A stretch of DNA of 64,000 bases from contig NZ_AP028142.1 in the NCBI RefSeq assembly GCF_030297675.1, positions 1,612,001 through 1,676,000 on the forward strand. Reading direction: 5' to 3'. Position 1 is the first letter of the stretch. The number at the start of each line of letters is the position of its first letter. Origin of the DNA: Polynucleobacter sp. HIN11 (lineage in GTDB: Bacteria; Pseudomonadota; Gammaproteobacteria; Burkholderiales; Burkholderiaceae). The notes below the pieces were generated by a model. The model worked only from the letters and a program-made list of their open reading frames with translations, searched no databases and had not been told where the DNA came from. The position numbers and the translations under genes are program-made. This document shows, one piece after another, positions 10,412-19,457 of the stretch.

Positions 10412-10651
10412 ATGAAAAGTAATAAACATCCCGTTACGGAGTGCATTGAGATCAATCTGCAACGCTACCTTGATGACCTCAAAGGTACACCGCCCAATGA
10501 TATTTATCAAATGGTCTTGAGTGTGGTTGAAAAGCCGATGTTAGAACTGGTGATGGCACATGCCAAACAAAACCAATCCTTAGCCGCATCGTATTTAGGG
10601 ATTAATCGCAATACCTTACGCAAAAAACTTTTAGAGCATCGCTTAATCTAA
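10412..10651 (+). CDS. fis: Fis-family nucleoid-associated DNA-binding protein
   Basis: Fis bends DNA and modulates transcription, recombination and nucleoid structure. The 79-residue protein ends in a helix-turn-helix, QSLAASYLGINRNTLRKKL, at about residues 55-73, typical of Fis and the NtrC C-terminus. It is shorter than E. coli Fis (98 residues), as is usual in betaproteobacteria. The start is 10 bp after dusB and the stop is 2 bp before purH, so it sits inside a tight operon. Confidence 0.9.
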   Translation: MKSNKHPVTECIEINLQRYLDDLKGTPPNDIYQMVLSVVEKPMLELVMAHAKQNQSLAASYLGINRNTLRKKLLEHRLI

Positions 10652-10653
10652 TT

Positions 10654-12237
10654 ATGATTCGTACAGCCCTCCTCTCCGTATCCGATAAAAATGGTATTGT
10701 TCAGTTTGCTCAAGCACTGCATGGCTTAGGTGTAAAACTGATCTCAACTGGCGGCACCGCTAAACTGTTGGCCCAAGAAGGCTTACCGGTTACTGAGGTG
10801 GCAAGCCTTACCGAGTTCCCCGAAATGTTGGACGGTCGGGTCAAAACCTTACACCCAAAGGTTCATGGCGGCTTATTAGCTCGACGCGACTCCAAAGAAC
10901 ATATGGCCGCCATCGCCAAGTACGGGATTGAACCAATCGATCTATTGGTGATTAATCTCTACCCCTTTACGCAAACGGTTAGTCAGGACCAGTGTAGCTT
11001 TGAGGAGGCAGTTGAAAATATTGATATTGGCGGACCAGCCATGTTACGAGCTGCCGCTAAGAATCATCAAGATGTCACCGTACTCATCTCCCCAGCGGAT
11101 TACACAATGGTTTTGGATGAGATGCGTCGTAATCAGAATGCAGTTTCGTTTGCAACCAACTTAGCACTAGCCAAAAAAGTGTTTGCACATACCGCCCAAT
11201 ACGATGGAGCAATTGCGAACTACTTAAGTTCTTTAGACGATACGCAAGATCATCAGAAGCGCCACCCCTATCCACAGACTCTGCATTTAGCATTTGAGCG
11301 CGTTCAAGAAATGCGCTATGGTGAGAACCCTCACCAATCGGCAGCGTTTTATAAAGACCTCGTACCGCCTGTTGGGAGTCTCGCTCATTATCAACAGCTT
11401 CAAGGTAAAGAGTTGTCTTTTAACAATATTGCCGACTCAGATGCTGCCTGGGAATGCGTTAAATCCATTAGTCATGATCAAGCGGCGTGTGTCATTATTA
11501 AACATGCCAATCCTTGTGGCGTAGCGATAGCGGATACCGCAGAAAAAGCCTATCTAAAAGCATTACAAACCGATCCAACTTCTGCTTTTGGCGGAATCAT
11601 TGCACTCAATCGTACCTGTGATGAGGCATGCGCTACAGCAATTGCAAAGCAATTTGTTGAAGTACTCATCGCGCCCTCTTTTACCGAGTCTGCCAAGGCA
11701 ATTTTTGCTTCTAAGCAAAATGTACGTCTTCTCGAAATTCCGCTTCCTAACGAAGGGGCTAATCCTCTGAATCAATTTGACTTCAAACGCGTCGGGGGCG
11801 GTTTGTTAGTGCAGTCGAGTGATTCAAAGAATGTACTTCCCCAAGAATTACAGGTCATGACTAAACGTCAGCCGAGCCCCACCGAATTAGCCGATTTAAT
11901 GTTTGCCTGGCGAGTCGCCAAGTTTGTGAAGTCGAATGCAATTGTGTATTGTGCCAATGGCATGACCTTAGGGATCGGCGCTGGACAAATGAGTCGGATT
12001 GACTCTGCCCGAATTGCAAGCATTAAGGCTGAGCATGCCGGCCTGAGCCTGAAAGGTTCTGCGGTTGCGAGCGATGCCTTCTTCCCGTTTCGGGATGGGC
12101 TAGATGTAGTTGTGGCTGCCGGAGCAACAAGCGTAATTCAACCGGGTGGTAGCATGCGCGACCCCGAAGTGATTGAAGCGGCTAATGAGCATGGCATTGC
12201 AATGGTGTTCACTAGCACACGACACTTTAGACATTAA
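10654..12237 (+). CDS. purH: Bifunctional AICAR formyltransferase / IMP cyclohydrolase
   Basis: PurH performs the last two steps of de novo IMP synthesis in the cytosol. The 527-residue product has an N-terminal MGS-like cyclohydrolase domain (about 1-145, with STGGTAKLL and the GRVKTLHPKVHGGLL segment). The C-terminal AICAR transformylase domain includes RYGENPHQSA, KHANPCGVA and a terminal GGSMRDPEVIEAA segment. Length matches the family. It begins 2 bp after fis and ends 2 bp before ruvC. Confidence 0.97.
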   Translation: MIRTALLSVSDKNGIVQFAQALHGLGVKLISTGGTAKLLAQEGLPVTEVASLTEFPEMLDGRVKTLHPKVHGGLLARRDSKEHMAAIAKYGIEPIDLLVINLYPFTQTVSQDQCSFEEAVENIDIGGPAMLRAAAKNHQDVTVLISPADYTMVLDEMRRNQNAVSFATNLALAKKVFAHTAQYDGAIANYLSSLDDTQDHQKRHPYPQTLHLAFERVQEMRYGENPHQSAAFYKDLVPPVGSLAHYQQLQGKELSFNNIADSDAAWECVKSISHDQAACVIIKHANPCGVAIADTAEKAYLKALQTDPTSAFGGIIALNRTCDEACATAIAKQFVEVLIAPSFTESAKAIFASKQNVRLLEIPLPNEGANPLNQFDFKRVGGGLLVQSSDSKNVLPQELQVMTKRQPSPTELADLMFAWRVAKFVKSNAIVYCANGMTLGIGAGQMSRIDSARIASIKAEHAGLSLKGSAVASDAFFPFRDGLDVVVAAGATSVIQPGGSMRDPEVIEAANEHGIAMVFTSTRHFRH

Positions 12238-12239
12238 TC

Positions 12240-12734
12240 ATGCGCTGGTTGGGTATCGATCCTGGCTTACGAACCACTGGCTTTGGAGTCATTGAACTTG
12301 AAGGCCAGCAATTGCGCTACATTAGTTCAGGCACGATTGAGAGTGGCGAAGTTGCCTTAGGTTTACCTCATCGTCTTGGCACCTTATATCAAGGTGTCCA
12401 AGAGGTGCTTCTTCGCTACCAGCCCGATGCCGCTGCCATTGAAGAGATTTTTTTAAACGTGAATCCAAGATCCACCCTCATGTTGGGTCAAGCACGAGGT
12501 GCCGTAATTGCCGCCCTTGTTTCAACCGGCCTTTCGGTCTCTGAATACAGTGCGCGTGGCGTCAAGCAGGCGATCGTCGGTACTGGTCGGGCCAATAAAA
12601 CACAAATGCAAGAAATGGTAAAGCGTTTACTCAAGCTCAAAAAAAGTCCATCACCCGATGCAGCCGATGCACTTGGGGTCGCCATTTGTGCGGCTCACCA
12701 TCATCAGGTTCAAATGAGTAAAGCAAAGCGTTAA
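12240..12734 (+). CDS. ruvC: Holliday junction resolvase RuvC
   Basis: RuvC cleaves Holliday junctions after RuvAB branch migration. The protein is 164 residues. Its RNase H-like acidic residues are visible: Asp in GIDPG (residue 7), Glu in AAIEEIF (about 66) and two Asp in SPDAADALGVA (about 140-143). ruvC, ruvA and ruvB follow each other in the common order. No LexA-type CTGT-N8-ACAG box is visible upstream, and the gene appears to be cotranscribed with purH. Confidence 0.95.
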   Translation: MRWLGIDPGLRTTGFGVIELEGQQLRYISSGTIESGEVALGLPHRLGTLYQGVQEVLLRYQPDAAAIEEIFLNVNPRSTLMLGQARGAVIAALVSTGLSVSEYSARGVKQAIVGTGRANKTQMQEMVKRLLKLKKSPSPDAADALGVAICAAHHHQVQMSKAKR

Positions 12735-12743
12735 GATAGAGGC

Positions 12744-13325
12744 ATGATTGGACGTATCCATGGCACACTTATTACGATTTCAGCTCCTAAATTGCTGATT
12801 GATTGCCATGGGGTCGGCTACGAAGTCGACGTGCCAATGAGCACCCTGTATCAATTACCACCTGTGGGTCAAATGATCACCCTTCTTACGCATTTCCATG
12901 TACGCGAGGATCAACAACAATTATTTGGTTTTGCCACCGGAGCCGAGCGCAACGCCTTCCGAGCACTCATCAAGATCAGTGGGGTTGGGGCACGCACTGC
13001 CCTAGCGGTGCTATCGGGCATGAGTGTGAGTGAGTTGATTCAAGCAATTGCTACCCAAGATCCAGGTGCCTTAGTTCGGGTTCCTGGTATTGGCAAAAAG
13101 ACGGCTGAACGCCTTTTATTGGAGCTCAAGGGTAAATTAGCCCCCGATTTAGGAATTTCCCAGAATCCATCTGGCAAGCCCGATACCACTTCCGAGGTGA
13201 TTCAAGCATTGGTTTCCTTGGGATACTCGGATAAAGAGGCGCATCTGGCAGTTCGCCAAATCTCTGCCGATACCAGTGTCTCCGACGGGATTAAGATCGC
13301 CTTGAAATCTCTTTCAAAAGGTTAA
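12744..13325 (+). CDS. ruvA: Holliday junction branch migration protein RuvA
   Basis: RuvA binds four-way junctions as a tetramer and loads the RuvB motor. The 193-residue protein has an N-terminal OB fold beginning MIGRIHGTL. Two helix-hairpin-helix motifs follow (ISGVGARTALAVLSG and VPGIGKKTAERLLLELK, about 75-130). The C-terminal UBA-like domain III contacts RuvB (ALVSLGYSDKEA, about 150-161). It lies 9 bp after ruvC and 3 bp before ruvB. Confidence 0.95.
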   Translation: MIGRIHGTLITISAPKLLIDCHGVGYEVDVPMSTLYQLPPVGQMITLLTHFHVREDQQQLFGFATGAERNAFRALIKISGVGARTALAVLSGMSVSELIQAIATQDPGALVRVPGIGKKTAERLLLELKGKLAPDLGISQNPSGKPDTTSEVIQALVSLGYSDKEAHLAVRQISADTSVSDGIKIALKSLSKG

Positions 13326-13328
13326 GTC

Positions 13329-14390
13329 GTGGTAATTCATACTGATAACTTAGATGCTGATGATGGTGATGAGCGGATTGTTAACCCCGGGGCTGGGCAA
13401 GCCGAAGCCGTATTTGAGCGCGCCCTTCGACCAAAGCAGCTCGATGAATACGTTGGTCAAAGCAAAGCACGCTCACAACTGGAAATTTTTATCAATGCGA
13501 CCCGTAAGCGCAAAGAAGCCTTAGATCATGTTTTATTGTTCGGCCCACCCGGTTTAGGCAAAACGACCCTAGCGCACATCATTGCCCGAGAGCTTGGGGT
13601 TAATCTTCGACAAACTAGTGGTCCAGTATTGGATCGCCCCGGTGATCTTGCCGCACTTCTTACCAACCTCGAAGAAAACGATGTCCTTTTTATTGATGAG
13701 ATTCATCGGCTCTCACCAGTCGTTGAAGAGATTCTTTATCCAGCTCTTGAGGATTATTCGCTCGATATTATGATTGGTGAGGGTCCTGCAGCCCGCAGTG
13801 TGAAGTTGGACCTCAAGCCCTTCACATTAATTGGAGCAACGACGCGTGCTGGTATGCTAACCAATCCCTTGCGCGATCGCTTTGGGATTGTGGCAAGACT
13901 TGAGTTTTATTCGTCCGCTGAGCTTACTAAAATTATTGAACGTTCGGCCACCTTACTGAATGCCCAGATTGATCCCCAGGGTGCAAGCGAGATCGCGCGT
14001 CGCGCCCGCGGCACTCCTCGGATTGCGAACCGCTTACTTCGTCGGGTTCGGGACTATGCTGAGGTGAAGGGTAGCGGAGTAATCACAAAATCAATGGCTG
14101 ACGCTGCCCTAGCCATGCTAGATGTTGATCCGATGGGCTTTGATGTCATGGATCGCAAACTACTCGAGGCGATCTTGCATAAATTCAATGGAGGTCCAGT
14201 CGGCATTGATAACTTGGCTGCAGCCATTGGCGAAGAACGCGACACTATTGAAGACGTATTAGAACCCTTTCTGATTCAACAGGGATATTTACAACGCACC
14301 TCGCGTGGCCGCATTGCGACTCGTCAGTGTTATGAGCATTTTGGCCTCAAGGCGCCAAGTAGCTCTGCAAACCTCGATTTACTCGATTGA
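13329..14390 (+). CDS. ruvB: Holliday junction ATP-dependent helicase RuvB
   Basis: RuvB is the AAA+ motor of branch migration. The 353-residue protein has Walker A GPPGLGKTT (about 72-80), Walker B LFIDEIHRL (about 119-127), the sensor 1 region GATTRAGML, the arginine-finger loop LRDRFG and a winged-helix C-terminus (GYLQRTSRGR). The start codon is GTG at 13329, 3 bp after ruvA. No ATG lies between this and the conserved LRPKQLDEYVGQ segment. The gene converges on tyrS with only 6 bp between the stops. Confidence 0.96.
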   Translation: MVIHTDNLDADDGDERIVNPGAGQAEAVFERALRPKQLDEYVGQSKARSQLEIFINATRKRKEALDHVLLFGPPGLGKTTLAHIIARELGVNLRQTSGPVLDRPGDLAALLTNLEENDVLFIDEIHRLSPVVEEILYPALEDYSLDIMIGEGPAARSVKLDLKPFTLIGATTRAGMLTNPLRDRFGIVARLEFYSSAELTKIIERSATLLNAQIDPQGASEIARRARGTPRIANRLLRRVRDYAEVKGSGVITKSMADAALAMLDVDPMGFDVMDRKLLEAILHKFNGGPVGIDNLAAAIGEERDTIEDVLEPFLIQQGYLQRTSRGRIATRQCYEHFGLKAPSSSANLDLLD

Positions 14391-14396
14391 GTGACG

Positions 14397-15623
14397 TTAT
14401 TTTAAGAGCGTGACTTTAACAAAGCGGCGCTTACCAACTTGAACCACATAAGTGCCGGGCTCCAATTTCAGGGTCTTATCACTCACAACTGATCCATCAA
14501 TCCGTACACCATGTTGCTCAATATTGCGATTGGCCTCCGAGGTCGATGGCACCAAATTAGCAGCCTTCAAAAGAGCAGCAATACCGAGCGGAGCCCCCGT
14601 TAACTCAAGCGTAGGAATATCGTCGGGTATTCCGCCTTTGGCGCGATGATTAAAGTCTTCCAGCGCCTTCTCTGCAGCTACCTGCGAATGAAAACGAGCC
14701 ACAATTTCTTGGCCCAATAACACCTTGCAATCCCGCGGATTTCGTCCCGCAGCGACCTCTTGCTTCATGAGATCGATTTCGGCCATCGGTCTAAATGACA
14801 ATAATGTGAAATAGCTCCACATGAGCTCATCGGAAATACTCATCACCTTGCCAAACATCTCATTGGCGGGCTCGTTGATACCGATGTAATTGCCCTTGGA
14901 CTTACTCATCTTCTCAACCCCATCAAGACCCACCAAAAGAGGCATAGTCAAGATGCATTGCGGCTCTTGGCCATACTCTTTTTGTAGTTCACGACCGACG
15001 AGAAGATTAAATTTTTGATCGGTGCCCCCAAGCTCTAAATCACTATGTAAGGCCACTGAGTCATAACCCTGCATGAGTGGATACAAAAACTCGTGCACCG
15101 AAATCGGCACACCACCCCGATAGCGCTTGGTAAAGTCATCGCGTTCCAACATCCGGGCGACTGTGTATTTAGCCGCTAAGGTAATCATGCCGCGCGCGCC
15201 CAACGCGTCACACCACTCGCTGTTGTAACGTACTTCCGTTTTACTGGGATCTAAGATGATGCTAGCTTGCTGATAATACGTTTTTGCATTGACTGCAATC
15301 TCTTCTGGGGTTAATGGCGGACGGGTGCTATTGCGCCCAGACGGATCGCCAATCATGCTGGTAAAGTCGCCAATCAAGAAAATGACAGTATGACCTAGAT
15401 CTTGTAACTGACGTAGCTTGTTTAAAACAACGGTATGCCCCAAGTGAATATCCGGTGCAGTTGGATCCAAACCCAATTTAATTCGTAAGGGTTTGTGAGT
15501 TGCTTCGCTGCGCGCTAATTTCTGTAGCCAATCCGCCTCGACCAATAACTCCTCACAGCCACGCTTGGTAACTTCCATAGCCTCAAGTACGCGCGGGGTC
15601 ACTGGATAGGGTTTTGTGCTCAT
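14397..15623 (-). CDS. tyrS: Tyrosine--tRNA ligase
   Basis: This class I synthetase charges tRNA-Tyr. In the 408-residue protein the HIGH-type motif is HLGH (60-63), preceded by GLDPTAPDI. The KMSKS motif is intact at 238-242. The C-terminus holds an S4-type RNA-binding domain. The sequence resembles the TyrRS form with HLGH and a canonical KMSKS (sometimes called TyrZ) more than the E. coli TyrS form. It is divergent from anmK across an 80 bp gap. Confidence 0.95.
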   Translation of the reverse strand: MSTKPYPVTPRVLEAMEVTKRGCEELLVEADWLQKLARSEATHKPLRIKLGLDPTAPDIHLGHTVVLNKLRQLQDLGHTVIFLIGDFTSMIGDPSGRNSTRPPLTPEEIAVNAKTYYQQASIILDPSKTEVRYNSEWCDALGARGMITLAAKYTVARMLERDDFTKRYRGGVPISVHEFLYPLMQGYDSVALHSDLELGGTDQKFNLLVGRELQKEYGQEPQCILTMPLLVGLDGVEKMSKSKGNYIGINEPANEMFGKVMSISDELMWSYFTLLSFRPMAEIDLMKQEVAAGRNPRDCKVLLGQEIVARFHSQVAAEKALEDFNHRAKGGIPDDIPTLELTGAPLGIAALLKAANLVPSTSEANRNIEQHGVRIDGSVVSDKTLKLEPGTYVVQVGKRRFVKVTLLK

Positions 15624-15703
15624 ACCTAATTTTTTCAGTTAAATTAAGGGTTTAATTTCGTTAACGTGATATTGTCGCATTCTCAAGAAAGTTCGCCACA
15701 CCC

Positions 15704-16849
15704 TTGAATTCTAATCAAGCAAACGCCTCGAGCTCTCTATTCATTGGGCTCATGTCGGGAACCAGCCTCGATGGTATCGATGCAGTCTTGGCTGAAGTTG
15801 ATGCTACTGGCAAAGCTCACCGGATTCAGTCCCACAGTGTCGGGTTTGATGCGCACCTGAGGTCGGAGCTTGCCGAATTGCAATTTGCTTGCAGCAACGA
15901 ACTTCATCGCGAACACCTTGCAGCCAACGCACTTGCCAATGCGTATGCACAGGCATGCCAAGAGCTGTTGCGGATTCAAAATATTCAGCCTAGCGCAGTC
16001 AGCGCAATTGGTGCCCATGGGCAAACACTGCGTCATCAACCCGCTTCCGATCATCTGAAAAGCTATACCCATCAGAGCCTAAATGCGGCCTTATTGGCTG
16101 AGCTCACTGGGATCACGGTCATTGCTAATTTTCGTGAGCGCGATATGGCTGCTGGTGGCGAAGGTGCACCTCTAGTGCCTGCCTTTCATTATGAGCAGTT
16201 TTATGATCCCCTTGAAAATCGTGCCATTTTGAACATTGGTGGAATTGCTAATTTAACGATTCTTCCAGCATCTGGTGAAGTCACTGGTTTTGATTGTGGA
16301 CCGGGCAATTTATTACTCGATGCGTGGGTACATCACCATCTTGGAAAAGCGTTTGACGATGACGGACGGTGGGCCAGTACGGGCACACCCAATTCAGAAC
16401 TGTTGGAGCGGATGTTACAAGACCCTTACTTTGCAAAGCATCCTCCCAAGAGTACGGGGCGTGACCATTTTAATTTGCACTGGCTAAATCATTTGATGAT
16501 AGGGCTTGCGCTCTCCCCTGAGGATGTTCAAGCTACGCTCATGCAGCTCACGATTGATAGCATCCTTGGTGCATTACGCTCTTATGCGTGCAATACGCAG
16601 GCCCTGATTGTGTGCGGAGGCGGCGTTAAGAATATTGCCCTACTTGAGCTTCTTAAAATTCAAGCTCGCCATCAACTACCGAATCTAAAGATTGCCTCAT
16701 CAACCCAATTTGGGATTGATCCCCAACTGGTTGAAAGTCTGGCTTTTGCCTGGTTAGCCTGGGCCTTCATGCAAAAACGGCCAGCAAATGTGCCGGCCGT
16801 TACTGGAGCAAAAGGTTTACGAATCCTTGGGACGCTCTACCCTGCCTGA
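15704..16849 (+). CDS. anmK: Anhydro-N-acetylmuramic acid kinase
   Basis: AnmK opens and phosphorylates 1,6-anhydro-MurNAc to MurNAc-6-phosphate in peptidoglycan recycling. The 381-residue protein has the ASKHA kinase features LMSGTSLDGID (about 16-26), NIGGIANLT and FDCGPGN in the middle, and a late VCGGGVKN. The only workable start before the conserved N-terminus is TTG at 15704; no in-frame ATG precedes the LMSGT segment. AmgK and MurU, encoded 9 kb upstream, use a parallel recycling route. Confidence 0.92.
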   Translation: MNSNQANASSSLFIGLMSGTSLDGIDAVLAEVDATGKAHRIQSHSVGFDAHLRSELAELQFACSNELHREHLAANALANAYAQACQELLRIQNIQPSAVSAIGAHGQTLRHQPASDHLKSYTHQSLNAALLAELTGITVIANFRERDMAAGGEGAPLVPAFHYEQFYDPLENRAILNIGGIANLTILPASGEVTGFDCGPGNLLLDAWVHHHLGKAFDDDGRWASTGTPNSELLERMLQDPYFAKHPPKSTGRDHFNLHWLNHLMIGLALSPEDVQATLMQLTIDSILGALRSYACNTQALIVCGGGVKNIALLELLKIQARHQLPNLKIASSTQFGIDPQLVESLAFAWLAWAFMQKRPANVPAVTGAKGLRILGTLYPA

Positions 16850-16855
16850 AATCAA

Positions 16856-17236
16856 TTAGGCTGAAAAGGATGAGCCACAACCACAAGTGGTAGTTGCATT
16901 CGGATTTTTGATCACAAACTGCGAACCATTGATATCTTCTTTATAGTCAATCTCCGCGCCCACAAGATACTGAAAACTCATTGAATCAACCAATAAAGTC
17001 ACCCCGTTTTTTTCAAAACTGGTGTCATCCTCATTAACAGCGTCATCAAAAGTAAACCCATACTGAAATCCAGAACATCCGCCGCCCTGAACAAAGACAC
17101 GAAGCTTTAACTCAGGATTTCCTTCTTCAGCAATTAAGTCAGCAACCTTAGCGGCTGCACTATCCGTAAAGATCAATGGCACTGGTGGCTCAGCCATGGC
17201 TGAAGCTTGATCAACAGCGGTATTGGTAGCGGTCAT
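16856..17236 (-). CDS. erpA: Iron-sulfur cluster insertion protein ErpA
   Basis: ErpA is an A-type carrier that delivers Fe-S clusters to apoproteins. The 126-residue protein has the three conserved cysteines: one in GGGCSGFQYGF (near residue 54) and two in the C-terminal CGCGSSFSA. It has a roughly 20-residue N-terminal extension typical of burkholderial ErpA. A good ribosome binding site, AAAGGGAG, lies just before the ATG at 17236. It sits between anmK (convergent) and argC (upstream, same strand). Confidence 0.92.
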   Translation of the reverse strand: MTATNTAVDQASAMAEPPVPLIFTDSAAAKVADLIAEEGNPELKLRVFVQGGGCSGFQYGFTFDDAVNEDDTSFEKNGVTLLVDSMSFQYLVGAEIDYKEDINGSQFVIKNPNATTTCGCGSSFSA

Positions 17237-17304
17237 GATTACTCCCTTTTAAACATCTATACGATTGATTGTAGGCTCTAATTCCCCTATTTGCACAGGG
17301 TGAA

Positions 17305-18363
17305 TCATGGCATGAGGGCAATCTGCTCGAGGCCCATGGATTCAGGAAAGCCAAACATGATGTTTAGGCACTGGACACCTTGGCCCGAGGCACCTTTCAC
17401 CAAATTATCTTCAACCACCAAAATGACGAGGGTGTCGCCACCGTCAGGCCGATGAACCGCAATCTTCATGCCATTACTGCCCCGCACTGAGCGGGTTTCT
17501 GGGTGGCTCCCCGCTGGCATGACATCCACGAAGGGCTCATTGGCATAAAAACTTTCATATAGGGCCTGAAAGTCGACCGATCTACCCTCTGCGGTTAACT
17601 GAACGTATAGGGTTGAATGGATCCCCCGAATCATCGGGGTTAGATGTGGCACAAAGGTCAAAGCCACCTGATCATGCCCTGCAATAGCCCTCAAGCCTTG
17701 CGTAATCTCAGGCAAATGACGATGGCCCTTAACGGCATATGCTTTGAAGTTATCACTTGCCTCAGATAGCAAGGTAGCAATTTCGGCTTTACGACCTGCG
17801 CCGGAAGTTCCAGATTTACAGTCGGCAATGATTCGCTGGGCATCAATGAGCAACTTTGAGAAGCCGTTCTTTGGCGATAACAATGGAGCAAGCCCTAGCT
17901 GCACCGACGTTGGATAGCAACCTGCCAAACCAACGATCCGAGCCCGCTTTATTTTCTCCCGATTGATTTCTGGCAAACCATAAACAGCCTCCTTCAAGAT
18001 GTCTGGGCATGCGTGCGGCATTCCATACCATTGCTCAAAGACCTTGGTGTCTTGAAGACGAAAGTCTGCGGCAAGATCTAATATCTTCACATTGGCTGCG
18101 AGTAATTCTTTAGCTTGCGCCATTGCCACCCCGTGTGGAGTCGCAAAAAATACAGCATCACATTCAGTAAGCTTGGCATTCTCTGGAGTAGTAAATTTCA
18201 AATCCACGCGATTGCGTAAGGATGGAAACATTTCAGCAACAGCCATGCCGGCTTCAGATCGAGAAGTGATCGAATGCAGTTGAACCTGAGGATGCTGGGC
18301 CAAAAGGCGAAGTAATTCAACGCCCGTATACCCCGTGCCACCCACAATACCAACTTTAATCAT
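17305..18363 (-). CDS. argC: N-acetyl-gamma-glutamyl-phosphate reductase
   Basis: ArgC performs the NADPH-dependent third step of arginine synthesis. The 352-residue protein (long-form ArgC) starts MIKVGIVGGTGYTG with the dinucleotide-binding loop at about residues 7-13, and has its catalytic Cys149 in LAGCYPTS. I chose ATG 18363 because GGAGAAGAG sits just upstream as a ribosome binding site. The frame also extends to an ATG at 18381, which would place this site inside the coding region. It follows the rpsI terminator, so it probably has its own promoter; a TACAAT lies about 30 bp upstream. Confidence 0.94.
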   Translation of the reverse strand: MIKVGIVGGTGYTGVELLRLLAQHPQVQLHSITSRSEAGMAVAEMFPSLRNRVDLKFTTPENAKLTECDAVFFATPHGVAMAQAKELLAANVKILDLAADFRLQDTKVFEQWYGMPHACPDILKEAVYGLPEINREKIKRARIVGLAGCYPTSVQLGLAPLLSPKNGFSKLLIDAQRIIADCKSGTSGAGRKAEIATLLSEASDNFKAYAVKGHRHLPEITQGLRAIAGHDQVALTFVPHLTPMIRGIHSTLYVQLTAEGRSVDFQALYESFYANEPFVDVMPAGSHPETRSVRGSNGMKIAVHRPDGGDTLVILVVEDNLVKGASGQGVQCLNIMFGFPESMGLEQIALMP

Positions 18364-18401
18364 GCTCTTCTCCATTGCCACTGATCATTAGACAAATTGT
18401 A

Positions 18402-18430
18402 TAAAAATAAAGGGCCGCATTAGCGGCCCC
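18402..18430 (-). terminator. Rho-independent terminator after rplM-rpsI
   Basis: On the minus strand a 7-bp perfect stem GGGCCGC/GCGGCCC with a 4-nt loop is followed by a T-rich tract (TTTATTTTTAT). It lies 22 bp past the rpsI stop and before argC, so it closes the ribosomal protein operon. Confidence 0.85.
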
Positions 18431-18451
18431 TTCCAAACATTTCGGTGTCGC

Positions 18452-18844
18452 TTAACGCTTACTGAATTGCTTACGACGGCGAGCGCCGTGTAAACCAACT
18501 TTCTTACGCTCAACCTCACGGGCATCACGAGTCACCAATCCAGCTTTTGACAGGGTTGGCTTGAGAGCCGCGTCATAATCAATCAGCGCACGGGTTACAC
18601 CGTGACGCACAGCACCAGCTTGGCCAGTCTCGCCGCCACCGCGAACGTTCACTTGAATATCAAACGTGGTTAGATTGCTGGTCAGCGCTAAAGGCTGACG
18701 AGCGATCATACGTGAAGTTTCGCGTGCAAAATAAGCGTCAATGGGCTTGCCATTCACGGTAATCTCACCTTTACCTGATTTAATGAAGACGCGAGCCACT
18801 GAGCTCTTGCGACGTCCTGTTCCGTAGTTCCAATTTCCGTACAT
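18452..18844 (-). CDS. rpsI: 30S ribosomal protein S9
   Basis: S9 is a 130-residue small-subunit protein whose C-terminal tail reaches the decoding centre. The N-terminus contains YGTGRRKSSVARVFI. The C-terminus ends with the basic RRRKQFSKR, which includes the conserved terminal SKR that contacts P-site tRNA. It follows rplM by 9 bp in the conserved rplM-rpsI operon. Confidence 0.97.
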   Translation of the reverse strand: MYGNWNYGTGRRKSSVARVFIKSGKGEITVNGKPIDAYFARETSRMIARQPLALTSNLTTFDIQVNVRGGGETGQAGAVRHGVTRALIDYDAALKPTLSKAGLVTRDAREVERKKVGLHGARRRKQFSKR

Positions 18845-18853
18845 ATCGCTTCC

Positions 18854-19282
18854 TTAAATCTCTAAAGGTTTAGGCTGTTGAGCCGCGTGGGGATGCGTAG
18901 AATCGCCATAGACTTTGAGCTTCTTGATCATGGCGTAGCCAAGGGGGCCTTTAGGCAACATGCCTTTCACAGCCTTCTCAAGAGCGCGCGCTGGAAAGCG
19001 TGCTTGCATCTTGTCAAAGTTGGTCGAGCTAATACCACCAGGATAGCCACTATGACGGTAATAAATCTTATTGAGTCCCTTACTTCCAGTGACGCGAAGT
19101 TTGGATGAGTTGATAACGACAATAAAATCGCCAGTATCGACGTGAGGGGTAAATTCGGGTTTGTGCTTGCCGCGTAAACGGAGTGCCACTTCACTGGCGA
19201 CACGACCGAGGACTTTGTCCGTAGCGTCAATCACGAACCACTCGCGCTTTACCTCATGCGGTTTTGCGGAAAAGGTTTTCAT
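18854..19282 (-). CDS. rplM: 50S ribosomal protein L13
   Basis: L13 is an early-assembling large-subunit protein. From ATG 19282 the product is 142 residues, the same length as E. coli L13, starting MKTFSAKPHEVKREWFVIDA and containing GRVASEVALRLRGKHKPEFTP. An in-frame TTG at 19294 would add four residues and is less likely. The first gene of the operon is preceded by a leader of roughly 140 nt from a predicted promoter near 19428-19457. Confidence 0.97.
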   Translation of the reverse strand: MKTFSAKPHEVKREWFVIDATDKVLGRVASEVALRLRGKHKPEFTPHVDTGDFIVVINSSKLRVTGSKGLNKIYYRHSGYPGGISSTNFDKMQARFPARALEKAVKGMLPKGPLGYAMIKKLKVYGDSTHPHAAQQPKPLEI

Positions 19283-19427
19283 GATTACTTTCAAATTGTT
19301 TGGTCAACACACTCCAACTCAGAAATCGCACTTTGGCTCCGCTTATGTTTGCAGGCTCGCAGATCAGATCCCTCAATTGGTCCAACAAATTACCGCTGAC
19401 CGAATCGGTAATTCAGTAAAGCCTTGA

Positions 19428-19457
19428 ATTATATATCAAAAAAAACCCGGGAATCAA
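19428..19457 (-). promoter_or_regulatory. Predicted promoter for rplM-rpsI
   Basis: On the minus strand TATAAT (19433-19428) is preceded, after an 18-nt spacer, by TTGATT (19457-19452). The -35 element lies in the loop and stem of the terminator hairpin just upstream. The implied leader of about 140 nt contains a TTACCG/CGGTAA inverted repeat near 19390-19411; whether it serves L13 autoregulation is not shown by the sequence. Confidence 0.5.

Noticed and set aside
19281..19427. Small plus-strand reading frame (about 48 codons) opposite the rplM leader
   Set aside because: It has no ribosome binding site or recognisable protein features and lies antisense to the rplM start region and its leader.
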